Shown: positions 33,572-43,690 of the stretch, one piece after another
How positions within the stretch are numbered: the stretch's first letter is position 1
Layout of the letters: each line of letters starts with the position of its first letter
From: Metallyticus violacea
Lineage: Eukaryota > Arthropoda > Insecta > Mantodea > Metallyticidae
Direction: 5' to 3'
DNA: 64,000 nucleotides
NCBI GenBank assembly: GCA_030762175.1
Contig: CM060834.1
Location: forward strand, 31,190,501 to 31,254,500
The notes under the pieces: model-generated
Databases searched by the model: none
What the model saw: the letters and a program-made list of their open reading frames with translations, nothing else
What the model was told of the DNA's origin: nothing
Translations under genes and position numbers: made by a program

Positions 33572-33784
33572 TCAGTCACCTCTTGTTGATAAGAGTGTGA
33601 TGACCATTTGCTTCCCGGCAATTTTGACTTTCAAAGGCTGCCGGTCATCAGCGTAAATCTTAACGGAAGACTCATTTGGTTGCTGAACTGCTTCGCTCTG
33701 ATTGACGATAGTAGGGGAGATTGATATCAGTGCAAAGAAAACAGCAAAGATAACCGTAAAGTGGTTAATAGATATCGTACACAT
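33572..33784 (-). CDS. candidate exon or small secreted protein, unknown family
   Basis: A minus-strand frame from ATG at 33784 to TGA at 33572 encodes 70 residues. It begins MCTISINHFTVIFAVFFALI, a plausible signal peptide, and continues with a polar region including SSVKIYADDRQPLKVKIAGK and ending LLSTRGD. A second reading is that the hydrophobic part is a translated pyrimidine tract. It ends in CAATCAG, a good 3' splice site, and the last codons run into GAG|GTGACT, a possible 5' splice site, which would make an internal exon of about 120 bases ending in phase 1. Codon use is more balanced than in the flanks. I do not recognise the protein. Confidence 0.3.
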   Translation of the reverse strand: MCTISINHFTVIFAVFFALISISPTIVNQSEAVQQPNESSVKIYADDRQPLKVKIAGKQMVITLLSTRGD

Positions 33785-34160
33785 TGCAAAATTACTACTG
33801 CCTAAGCCAAGTTTTTCTTTAAACCTATTTTTTTTTATACAATGGAATTTTAAAGTTGAAATCAAAGCCAAATAACAGAATTTTCCACTTAACTTGCTTA
33901 TATTAATAGAAGTTTAATTGTTGTTCCTGTACCATAATATAACATGTTCAATTGAGTAATATTCGATTAATAACTTCAATCGATTTTACATGGCTAGAAT
34001 CTTGTTAAGACTGTCAACGAACTGTTCCTCAGAGGGAAGACTATTCAGGTAACAGTTGAGAGAAGGCTGAAATGCTATAATTAAGGATTGTTAAAAATAC
34101 GAGTTAATTAATAGTAACTTCGCTCAATAATTGTATATAATTACATTTAAACTTTCACAT
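33785..34160. other. unassigned A+T-rich DNA
   Basis: No feature is seen. The upstream continuation of the candidate frame contributes 29 more open codons without clear meaning. Confidence 0.35.
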
Positions 34161-34410
34161 GGTACTGTTGACCCAATATCACGGGTTCAATCCCGACCAA
34201 GACCAATAGATTCTTTTTTGGGCGTAAAAATACTTGGGAAGAGTAAGCCATGGGTCCAGTGTCAGATTTACGGCACATGAACGAAACCCCAAGCCTGAAA
34301 CAAGAGTCCTCTGAGTAAAATTTATCGGCCGCTTCACGCCCAGAATTTAATGAGATGCTGATGACCTGAGATGTCAAAGAGCTTCCGTAAATAAACCAAA
34401 TACTACTACC
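34161..34410 (+). mobile_element. SINE-C copy
   Basis: The tRNA-like head includes ATCACGGGTTCAATCCCGAC (B-box). The body has ATTTACGGCACATGAACG, CTCTGAGTAAAATTTATCGG, TTCACGCCCAGAATTTAATG and GATGACCTGAGATGTCAAAG. The tail reads CCGTAAATAAACCAAATACT. Its A-box half is diverged. Confidence 0.82.
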
Positions 34411-35639
34411 ATAGCTGCTGAAAATAACATCCTCATGCTTTGGAAAAATGGCAAGTTGTGAGAAGTGAAAGGTACAATGGAGAAACATTTTTTGAAAATT
34501 TCCTTTCAGTTATTGATAAACACATTAACTGTAAAATATTTCAAATGTGTCACTAAAAAGTTATATGATTTTCTTCACCTTGTCATAAATGTTACCAGCA
34601 AATTCTTATCAACATAATTCAGGTATTATCATTAATGCTTCATTCGTTACCATTCCAAACTTCGTGAGGTCTCTTCTAGCATTGTATTGTCGCATTTAAT
34701 ATCTCTCTACTCTAATCTTAGAAAACATCAAACATTTCTCCTTCCCGATTTATATAGTTCTGCCAACCTAAATATTTTAACTTGCTCAATATAATGTATG
34801 TGAAAATGAGAGTTAAATAAGAAGTTTAAATTTAGGTTCCATATTAACACATTAAAATTACATAATTTCTTGTTTTAAAGGCGGAAATATATTTAATGTT
34901 GACTACTGTTATCGTAGAAGACATCTCGTTTAATTTACTGAAGGAGCATTTCTGATTCCTTTAGTTCAAAGTTCAATTTAATACAGAAATCTTTATTATC
35001 GTTGTCTGGTTTCCATTGGAATACGAGTTCCCTTTGAAAACTCAAAAGATAGAGCAGCACACTAAAAGCAGAAGGAATGGACAATTATAAGCTCTAGTTG
35101 TCTCTTTCAATACAGTACATTCTGTTGCATACACACTCGCCCCAGAGCCTACATGCATTAAGGTCAGAACTTTCTAGCTCAGCTCAGCTAGAAGTTCCGA
35201 TGGTATTTTGCTGAGCAATATAAAGGGAGATCTTGAGTTAAAGTTGAAGCATGGGGCTGCACAGTTCATGTTTATTCCAGGAACTTTGAGCCACATTATG
35301 TAATACAGTCTAGAATTGCTGTATACGACATAAGAAGGCCAGTCCGGGAACTTATGAATGTCTGGACAGCTTATTGTCAGAGACTTCGTGTTAGGAATTG
35401 ATGATCTGATAAAACAATTGAGAATTAAAACAAGTCAACGTATACTTACAACAAAAGTAGATTATTTAAAAATGGAAGAAGAACCTTTAAAGTATCTGGG
35501 ATAGACTGGTTAAATTCTAAACTGGACCAATGCAATATGTTTCAGAAATGTTCATGAAAGGATTCTAAATTTCTCCAAAATATTTTAGAAAAACAAATAG
35601 ACATCTGAATAACTTAAAATAGGTATAATATTGCCACTA
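34411..35639. other. unassigned DNA, last part possibly LINE
   Basis: Between 35330 and 35639 the sequence may be a decayed upstream part of the following LINE, but no reverse-transcriptase motif can be pointed to. A hairpin near 35.17 kb is listed separately. Confidence 0.35.
35167..35197. repeat. inverted repeat upstream of a TATA-like site
   Basis: GAACTTTCTAGCT and AGCTAGAAGTTC pair around a CAGCTC spacer with one bulged base. A TATAAAG lies about 20 bases downstream (35219-35225). No convincing coding region follows, so a promoter is not claimed. Confidence 0.4.
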
Positions 35640-36604
35640 TTTAAGAAAAGATACAGATTAAGCCCTGCAAATTACAGGGGAATAAATTTACTCTGTGCAC
35701 CGTATAGTAAGATATACGCAAAAATGATAAGCAAATAATTTAAAAACATTTTATTTGTGAATTACTTCAATACTTTGGACAAGGTATTAAGGTCAAAATC
35801 ATGGGAAACTTTAAATAAAAGAAGGCTAAAAATATATCTGATAGAAATAATTAGAAACAAGTATAAAGCAAAGAATATTACAATGTATCAAAGAGAAATA
35901 ATAATTGCTGTTAAGACAAAGTTTCCTACTATTAAAGTTGCAAATTTTAACTTATATCTTGACAAAATAATAAGATTATGGACAAAAATATTAACGGTAG
36001 GAAATATAATAATGAAAACTATGATAATTGCTGATGATCAAATTTTATTTGCTAAATCTGATGGTGAGTTGCAGAAAATGACACATATTGAACATAGTGG
36101 CAAAATAATTTAATATGCACCGTCAGTAAAGACACTACAATTGAATAATTTCAAAAGTGCACGCCCAGTTCGCCCAAAAATAGTTTTGTAAAATAAAATC
36201 TTAGATAAAGTGTTAAAATTCAACAGTGTAAAATAGCATATATGAACGAAGTTGGTGTAGATAATAAAATTGACAGATTTAAATTTACATAAAAACATTG
36301 AAAAAACAAGGCAAGACCGGACTCTATAATCAAATTACATAAAGCTATGAAAATTCTGACAATGTCTTACGCATCGAGACGTGTACAATGACAAAGCAAT
36401 ACAATAGAATCCAAGTTTCCGAAATGAAATTCCTTAGACAGATAGCAGAGTATAAAGAGTCAAATATAATGATTAAAAACTACAGAGAAAATTAGAAAGA
36501 ACCCTTGTACAGAATGCCAGATAATGGAATCCTAACATTTTTGCATTATAATCCAGATGAAAGGATGATCTCAGCAGTAGGGTGTCGGAACTGGTAGCCA
36601 AATC
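35640..36604 (+). pseudogene. non-LTR retrotransposon (LINE) reverse transcriptase, 5'-truncated
   Basis: Visible reverse-transcriptase landmarks in order are SPANYRGINLLCAPYSKIY (the NYRGI.LL...YKI. block), a degraded middle, and IIADDQILFAKSDGELQ, which is the catalytic FADD motif with Ala-Asp-Asp kept. Downstream, the C-terminal domain typical of these elements follows in pieces: EVGVDNKIDRF, AMKILTMSYASR, EMKFLRQIAEYK and YRMPDNGILTFLHYNPDERM. Stops and frameshifts separate them. The fragment ends in a GAA tail, as LINE copies often do in short tandem repeats. The endonuclease domain is absent. Clade assignment is not attempted. Confidence 0.75.
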
Positions 36605-36731
36605 AAGAAGAAGAAGAAGAAGAAGAAGAAGAAGAAGAAGAAGAAGAAGAAGAAGAAGGAGAAGGAGAAGGAGAAGGAGAAGAAGAACAAGAACAAGAAC
36701 AAGAACAAGAAGAAGAAGAAGAAGAAGAAGA
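36605..36731 (+). repeat. GAA microsatellite at LINE 3' end
   Basis: GAA units with interspersed GGAGAA and AACAAG variants. The array begins directly after the last recognisable LINE codons, so it probably grew from the element's 3' tail. Confidence 0.9.
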
Positions 36732-37371
36732 GCCTAGACTGAATCTAATCTAGACAATTGAGAGCAGAAGTAAATATTAGCCGTAACAAAAATGCGGTTC
36801 ACAAGCTACCAACATAGACAACAATTACTCAATAATATGAAGCTAACTCTTGATATAAGTAAATGAATTGTTGACATGCTCGAAAATGTTTGGTTATGCA
36901 ACATATTTGTCGTCAGAAACTTACTGAGAGCATTCAAGTGAAGGTCGTAATATAAACTGTAGTATAAACACATATACAAACATTAGGTAATTTACTTTGA
37001 AGCAAAAACATAAAGAAAAGTAAACATAAAACACGTGTAGCAATTAATATGAAGGGACACATCATAACCAATTTACTTGAAATTGAATGAATACAATGGA
37101 ATATATTGGCATATTTCCGGAATTATTTCAATTGTATAATTTGTAGAAAAAAACATTTTGGATATAGGAAAACTGTGTAAAACATAGCTCAAATGTTGTT
37201 GCATTGAAAAAATATAACCAAGTTTTTGAAAAGTTATGGATTGCGGAAGTGTTTAGTTAAGTCTGAGAAGAAATAGAGCAAAAAAGATGATAAAATATTT
37301 TGCACAATAATTGGCCATACTATTTGAATTTTGCTAATCAATATCTCAAAAAACATACAGTGTAGCTACAT
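36732..37371. other. unassigned A+T-rich DNA
   Basis: No feature is recognised. Confidence 0.4.
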
Positions 37372-37645
37372 TTTTGTTAACACGCCGAACGGAAGCTATA
37401 TTGGTTCGCCGAAGAATTTACGTCATCAGTTACACAATTTTGTACTCACCCCATAGGTCAGGTTTGAGAATAACTGACTTTTTGAATTTACAAATGAGGA
37501 TGAGATTGGGTTAAGGAGTGATAGATCATCTAATGAACATAAAATGACAACACTGTAATTCATTGCTTCCACATTTACCCCAACATGGTCATGTCTTAAT
37601 AGTGGCGTTACAAGCATGTGGTGTGATGTCATCAGTTACTTGTGC
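37372..37645 (+). repeat. possible dispersed repeat (partner near 58.0 kb)
   Basis: The start, TGTTAACACGCCGAACGGAA, is close to TGTTAATGCGCCGAAAGGAA at 58.04 kb, and both copies end about 250 bases later in a GGTGTGATGT/TGATGTGATG motif. The interior is much diverged. An internal direct repeat TCATCAGTTAC occurs at the start and end of this copy. Confidence 0.3.
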
Positions 37646-38513
37646 TTTCTTTTGTTCTTGGCTTAGGTTTAGTGCTATTTCCAGCTTTAGCAAGGCTATG
37701 CATGTTGAATTGTTTTAATAGTATGGCGCTTGTTCTCTCAACAGTACATTGCGTTTTCTTACAGTTCCCAAATTGAATTTTAGGAAATTCTTAGCTTCTT
37801 TGCGAAGACGGTTAGCCTTAGGAAGTGAGCGAGCGTTAATTTAGATTATATACCTGAGATTATGAATGCATATGTTCTTTAATAACTATATGTAATTAGA
37901 AATACTTCTATTTCATGCTACTTGGCAATCAATTTTAAATGGAACTTTTTAAAAGTATTACTTAGTGAGTTTAACCTACAATGCATAAATAAATTACCTA
38001 AATTACACTTTTATGACATTGAATACTATCCTTTTGTTTTGTTATTTCAATCTTAACTAGAAATGTATGACAATCATATTTATTGCAACAAAATTTTATA
38101 ATATTTTAAAGACGTTTCTTAACAGCATAAAAAAATATTTTTGAAAGTTACTTCCGAAAAGGAATTTTGATTGATACTACAGCATATGAATGAATTCCTG
38201 TCCAACTGACTAAAATTTTAACCATTTATAATCATTTTTAGTCTTTGCATTTTTCTGAAATTATATAAAAAAAGGTTTTTTTATATGTTGATTTCAAGTC
38301 AAAAATACAGTTAAAATGTCGTTTTCTTTAATCCGCTATTTTTAGTACGTTATGCCAGTGATTAAAGACAAAAGTCTTACTTAATACTTTGAAACAAAAG
38401 AAAACACATACATTAATAAAGAAGGTTGGTTTTTATTAAGCTAAGCAAACAACTATGACGTTGTGAAGTGACGGAGGATTCTATTTAAAGTTGAACACAG
38501 GATGGATAGTCCT
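37646..38513. other. unassigned A+T-rich DNA
   Basis: No gene or repeat is recognised. Confidence 0.4.
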
Positions 38514-38804
38514 GACATCTGAAACCGCCAAGGGTGGCCAAGGTCGTTAAGGCGCGGACTCGTGAGCGTGAAGCCTGAGGTTCGAATCCCGCCAGGACCG
38601 TCCTCCCCAACTGAGGTTTTTCCCAAGTTTTCCTCAGTCCTCATAAATGGCAAATATACCCTAAACTTAGGCCTGGAAAGTTTCCTTCCTTAAAAAAATC
38701 CTTTCCCAATATATCATTTCATCTCATGTATCCTCAATGTCCATCGCCTGTGGTGCTTCAGTAGTAAAAACGAGCATTAAACATCATTCATTCGACATCT
38801 GAAA
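38514..38804 (+). mobile_element. SINE-A copy with 11-bp target-site duplication
   Basis: GACATCTGAAA occurs at 38514-38524 and 38794-38804 and bounds the SINE. The head is AAGGGTGGCCAAGGTCGTTA with B-box GAGGTTCGAATCCCGCC. The body has CCTCAGTCCTCATAAATGGC and AACTTAGGCCTGGAAAG, and the tail CATTAAACATCATTCATTC. The short CATT repeat at its end is typical of the family. Confidence 0.9.
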
Positions 38805-39166
38805 GATTTCGAATTACCATAACTTTACACAGACCCTCGCATTTCCAGTATCCTATTCTATGTTGTGTATCACAATTATTTTGAATATATTGGGACTCAA
38901 GATAATTAAATAGGATTTCCCTTACTCGGAATAATACAGGGTCATTCACTGAAGTATCCAGCGTACGTTGCCACTTGACCTTGGCATCATAAAGACAAAA
39001 GACAGTAGAAATGTAAAGGTTCTGTATTATAACTTGATATATACTCTGAATCATAGCATCTTTTAAATTATTAAACAGTAAAAAATCACCTGATTATAAT
39101 CACTGCACCGTTGCACGGCAACAAATTAGTAGTGTCATGAGTGATACTGAATGCCAAATGACTCAC
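38805..39166. other. unassigned DNA; intron if the next exon is real
   Basis: A minus-strand frame of about 80 codons (38805-39054) is open but unrecognised and has no splice context. Confidence 0.3.
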
Positions 39167-39248
39167 CGAATCCGAGGAGCGAAAGAATAATCCATGGTTC
39201 CTTCAGCATGGTGTGGCCTCACTAGGACTCACAGCATCACCCAGAAAC
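39167..39248 (-). CDS. candidate first coding exon with signal peptide, phase-1 donor
   Basis: On the minus strand a pyrimidine tract and acceptor (GATTTCTTTCAG) end at 39249. The exon of 82 bases contains a short 5' leader and ATG at 39209 in a fair context (CACACCATG), encoding MLKEPWIILSLLGF plus one base. It stops at a consensus donor, G|GTGAGT, with the intron starting at 39166. Hydrophobic residues after a charged start fit a signal peptide. Signal-peptide exons of secreted and membrane proteins often end in phase 1, as here. The leader contains a two-codon upstream frame. Downstream exons would lie at lower coordinates and were not identified. Both splice sites plus the ATG and hydrophobic core make this the strongest host-exon candidate, but it is short. 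Confidence 0.4.
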
Positions 39249-39607
39249 CTGAAAGAAATCGAATACTTATTTATTGCATGTGAACCAATTTAATTCATGA
39301 ACAGCACACACAGGCAGATCCTTTAACTTTAGTAATTTCCACAAAGTTAATGCTTATCCAAAGGTAATAGAATTAGACACTACATACTCATAATGATAAA
39401 TAACTATAGCACATAAAATATATGTATAAACGGTTTTCATTTCGAAACTTCCTAGTCCTGATAACTACCTATTTAAAATATATTTCATTTAAATAAAAAA
39501 AAAACATTCCAAGAGGGGGAAAGTTTAAACCTAAATTGACGTCTTATTTTGTTTAAATTAAATTTATCACATATTTAGATTTGGAAGTTTTAAAATGAAA
39601 CAATAAC
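39249..39607. other. unassigned A+T-rich DNA
   Basis: Upstream intron or flank of the candidate exon; nothing else is visible. Confidence 0.35.

Positions 39608-39651
<44 letters not shown>
39608..39651. repeat. ATT microsatellite
   Basis: About fourteen uninterrupted ATT units. Confidence 0.95.
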
Positions 39652-39652
<1 letters not shown>

Positions 39653-39700
39653 AGAAAAGAACGTTTCTCAGCCTGAAACGTTCGCATATTTTTCGTAATT

Positions 39701-39806
39701 GTTGATTTGAGTTATTTACGGACGCTCTTTAACATCTCAAGTCATCAGGCGTGAAACGGGCGATAAATTTTTGCTCAGAGGCCTCTTCTTTCAGGCTTAG
39801 GTGGTG

Positions 39807-39863
<57 letters not shown>

Positions 39864-39997
39864 CGTAAATCTACGTCACGGGACCGGCCGGCTATACTTC
39901 CCTTCGGAATGAAGCCATGTTTAGGATTTTTACGTCCGAAAATAAATCCTTCGACTCTGGCCGGGACTGAACCCGCAATTGAACACAAGGGAAGTAC
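39701..39997 (-). mobile_element. SINE-C copy interrupted by a GT microsatellite
   Basis: Plus-strand blocks are GAGTTATTTACGGACGCTCT, TCATCAGGCGTGAAACGGGC, GCTCAGAGGCCTCTTCTTTC and, after a GT array at 39811-39861, GTACCGTAAATCTACG, GGAATGAAGCCATGTTTAGG and CTCTGGCCGGGACTGAACCC. Other copies read GGTTCTTTTTCGTGCCGTAA at the array position, so the dinucleotide repeat has expanded inside the SINE body. Confidence 0.85.
39811..39861. repeat. GT microsatellite within SINE-C
   Basis: Over twenty GT units between GGTGGTGTTTTT and ACCGTAAATC. Confidence 0.95.
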
Positions 39998-41845
39998 ATT
40001 TACATGTCTTAATATCTTGATTGTCCTACAGTGTGAAAGACTTTCTCAAAATCTAATTTTATGCTCCCACAGCCTCTAACAAATATTCAAGGCTAATATT
40101 GTGGTATATAGCGAATTAATATATGGGGAAAAAGTGTTGCAGTGCTGAGACGTTGGAAATTGAAAATGACAGTTGGAAAGGCGTACGTAAGCAAAATTAG
40201 AGTCTGCGCATGAGTAATACGAAGAAGAAGCGTGTTTCTTTTATGGTCTTAAGAGATACACAAGTGTGGAAGCCTGAAGAGAGAGGACGTTGCCCCTTGG
40301 CCCTTTGGTTCCAGATGGTCATGATTACGACGGATCGGTCTAGTTTATAGCAACTTTACAAATGGTAATAAAGATATGATTTGAATTATAGAAATGTTTA
40401 TAAATGTATAGTATACCTTGGCCCATCATCCTCTTGTTTCCATTTAAGTTTTATTAAGGTAGAATTCTTCTTCATAGTGTTGCCCGGCCCATGGACGATG
40501 AGTGATAAAATTTAACCGATATGCTCTACATAGTGGATCGTGATAATATTTCATTTTCATATAAATGTTTATAGTATATATTATTGTAAATAATATTATG
40601 ATATGCACTATAGAGAAATATTAATTAATAAAACAGGCCAAACACATTTTCAACTACTGTTAAATTTTCAAATGATTCGGAAAAAACTTATTGCTGAATT
40701 GATTATCTAAATTTTTAACAAATAGTTATACTTTTAATAAAGCAGTAAAGTTGCTGCTTGAGACCTGCAGCTACTCCATTGATGCCCAGGTTCTGATGCC
40801 AGAACGTTCAGTGGGGAGCAGCCTGGATATCGAGCGCTAGTAGAAATGAAGACATATATGTTAAATAGGATAATAATTGTAAATTAATAAAGTTTAAATG
40901 TAAAATGTAATCATTGCCACTGGATACCAGTTGCAATTGTAGATGCAATCATAAATTATAGTAAAAAGCCGTAGTGCTGAATTCCAGTACCGGTATAGTT
41001 CATTGAAGTTTTAATTTTGTTTAGTTATAGTTTTAGTTTTTTTCTTTTTTAGTGTAGATCTTAAAATATGTAGAATTTAAATTGTAATTTAAATTGTATT
41101 GAAAATATAAGTGGAATAAACAAATGAAATCTGGAGTATTACGTCCTGATGTAGTAACAAGATATCAGGATGTAAGTATTGCAGAATAAAAATAAATAAT
41201 AATAAAAGTTATACTTTTAATGCATTTTAAAAAATGTAATTTAAGTTTAATTTCTGTTAAAATGTTATGAACAGTGAACAAACGTTTCTTAAAAAAATGT
41301 ATATATATTGTATGTATATATATGTATATATACTTCAATTATAAATTATGCCAATGAGTTAACCATTTAATATATCCAATTGTTGCTCTCCTGACGGCAT
41401 CGTGAACTTGCACAACATGCAAGTCTGGGAAGAATAAAGCCCCAAAGCGTAAATGAGACACAGTAATCAACATAGGTTCTATGTTAGCATATGGACTGCT
41501 TGAATAGGAGGATCTTGTCGCATGGATCCATGCAGCATTTGAAATAAGTCTTGGACCGCCGTGATTATGTTCTGTTGGAGGTAGACAACCCGAACTCCTT
41601 TTGCAAAATAAATGCACTATGTCATTCTTTTGTTGGGTTGGAGGGTTTCGACATCACCATATTTGAAGCACTGTTATACTATGATGTCCCATAACGCCCA
41701 AATCATGCATTTCCGGAAATAGGTCTGCTCTTGAAAAATGATCTATTTGACGTCTCGCACAACACACTAAGCGTTGTGAAAGTTATGTTGGATCGCCTAG
41801 TATAATATAACTTAAAACAAGAAAAAGCATATAATAATGTTGTTT
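39998..41845. other. unassigned A+T-rich DNA
   Basis: A minus-strand open frame at 41339-41617 has no recognisable similarity. Imperfect TATATG repeats lie at 41298-41333. Confidence 0.4.
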
Positions 41846-41890
41846 TTAAACGTATCCACTTGAAAACAGTTTGAGAAACTCTGCTTTAGA
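41846..41890 (-). repeat. hAT-like transposon terminus
   Basis: In reverse complement this contains CAGAGTTTCTCAAACTGTTT followed by TCAAGTGGATACG, the CAG-GTTTCTCAAAC pattern of hAT ends. No partner end is seen. Confidence 0.35.
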
Positions 41891-41914
41891 GGCTTCCAAT
41901 GTAGACTTAATGTG

Positions 41915-41990
41915 GGAGATTTGCCGTTGTGATCGGACAGGGCACGGTAGCTATCCGTGGTTCGAATCCCAGTTATTTATGATGCTAATT
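41915..41990 (+). repeat. SINE-D-like tRNA fragment
   Basis: CACGGTAGCTATCCGTGGTT followed by CGAATCCCAG gives a strong B-box and shares TATCCGTGGTTC with the SINE-D head at 24.1 kb. The A-box part is poorly preserved. Confidence 0.4.
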
Positions 41991-43508
41991 ATATCTATAA
42001 TCTTGTTTAACAATAGGATCTGGACCCAAATAGAATAACTGTTCTCGAAACGATTTGTGCTGACTAGTTTTGAAAAAAAAGTATGCAGAATGTAAAACAG
42101 TAGATCTTTCCATATCTGGACCAGATTTCATTTTGAAGTTCCCAGTAAGTTTCTGCTGAAGGAGAAAGAAAGAGAGGAGGGTTATTTATAAAATGAGCTC
42201 ATAAACTGGTAAGCAGAGTTCGCACTTCGATTTCTCAGTAACTGGTGTTCACAAAGAGGGAATCTCTTCCGGAGTGAGAATAAGCGTACCTTTATGTTAT
42301 CTAAAGAAAACGAGGAACGTAAAAGAAACGGCGGGCCGAAAAACAGATGAAGTAATAAAAGCTTCGGACTCCACAAGCCCCATTCTCTCGAAATTAGCCC
42401 TTTCAGCAAACCTGTCCACGTACCGCCCTACCAACCAACCACCACTGAGCTTTAAGACTTAAAAGAAACTTTATTTGTGCTTGCTTCAGACCTAAGAAAA
42501 GAGCATTATACCCTAAGCTATTTATTTCCTTCTCGGAAATTGCATTTCTTGTTTGTTCTTACATTTTCTTTCTGTCATTTCCAAAAAGGCGCAGCTTGGA
42601 TAGTAAGAATTGCTGAGCAAAGACATGATTTATAGTTTTCTTAAACTTCTAGTTTCAAATATGGGTCGACGATTCCTACCTTCAATCACTAAACTTCAAT
42701 GTTTTAATAGACGTTTAAAGATGGTCATATTATGTAAATAATTTTATAAGCAATTCTGTATTTGGAAGTTTTTATTTTTGTGTAAATCACATTGTCATTT
42801 GGGATAAGCTAGAAGACTAAAGGCAATGAATAAGAGAAATTTAATATTTTAATAAAGTAAATTGAATATAGGTTTATATGAATAAATTAATATGATGTAT
42901 ATTGTTTAGAAGTGATATTTAAAAATACAATAAGTACATTTGCTATTACTTCTCTTCAAGAACCGTTTGATGCATAAAGGTGCAAAACTTTGGTATTTAT
43001 TAGCTGGTAGCTTAAATTTTTGTTTTATTTGGCTTTTCTGATGTACATAAAATTGCTATCTGGTGTTGCTGATGTGTGTAAATGTGTGTGTTTTTAATTT
43101 AATGCAAATGTCAGAATAAGTCTATATTAAAAAAATCATCAGTTTAGATACTGAAGGAGAATATAAACACCCCACAATCCCAGTCATTCCACTTTTAAAT
43201 TTTTAAATTCTACATCTGCTTTATAATAAATGCACTTGAAAAAAAATTTAACAGTTGTCACATGTTTTATGTTCTATACTTGCTAATAACCTCGATTATC
43301 ATTTGCATCTGGAGAGATGTACGTTGAAACAATTTAGTTTTGAGTCGTATTACAATTACTATCATTTGCCATGCAGACAAGCGCTTTAATGAGGAAGGGA
43401 CTGCTTAAGAAACCCAAACATATAAGCTGTGGATGGTTCTTATATGTTGATTTTAAAATACAAAATTTAGCAGAGAAATTAAAGTAATATATTTATACTT
43501 TAATACAG
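41991..43508. other. unassigned DNA
   Basis: A more G+C-balanced patch at about 42230-42440 has open frames on both strands but none is recognisable. Confidence 0.4.
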
Positions 43509-43690
43509 GGTGGACAATCCTTCATGCAACCGTCTTAGGGGCGTTCGCCGGTGAGGCTGGCTACTGTGCCGGCGGTGTACGACTTGTGTAAGATTTCAAC
43601 TCTCAGGCATCGGAGGGTAAATACACTCCCCACCACCGCCGATATATCGCGGCCGGCCGGTCCGGCGGTTGCGTCAAGCATTGCTCACTA
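43509..43690. mobile_element. GC-rich MITE-like island with imperfect terminal inverted repeats
   Basis: The segment is sharply G+C- and CpG-rich inside A+T-rich DNA. Its left edge reads GACAATCCTTCATGCAACCG. Its right edge in reverse complement reads GAGCAATGCTTGACGCAACC followed by G. Allowing one gap, about 17 of 21 positions agree. The interior includes GCCGATATATCGCGGCCGGC. It has no open frame of note. A flanking duplication was not found, so element status is an inference. Confidence 0.45.

Noticed and set aside
36605..36731. Poly-Glu coding region
   Set aside because: This is a GAA simple repeat at the end of a LINE, with stops just upstream in the same frame.
38805..39054. Open frame next to SINE-A considered as an exon
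   Set aside because: It runs into the SINE duplication, lacks splice signals at either end and is not recognisable. It would lie in the intron after the better-supported exon at 39.17 kb.
39801..40079. Cys/Val and His/Thr repeat frames
   Set aside because: These are translations of the GT array within a SINE.
41339..41617. 92-codon minus-strand frame considered as a transposase or host exon
   Set aside because: No conserved transposase motif, no splice sites at its edges and no recognisable similarity.
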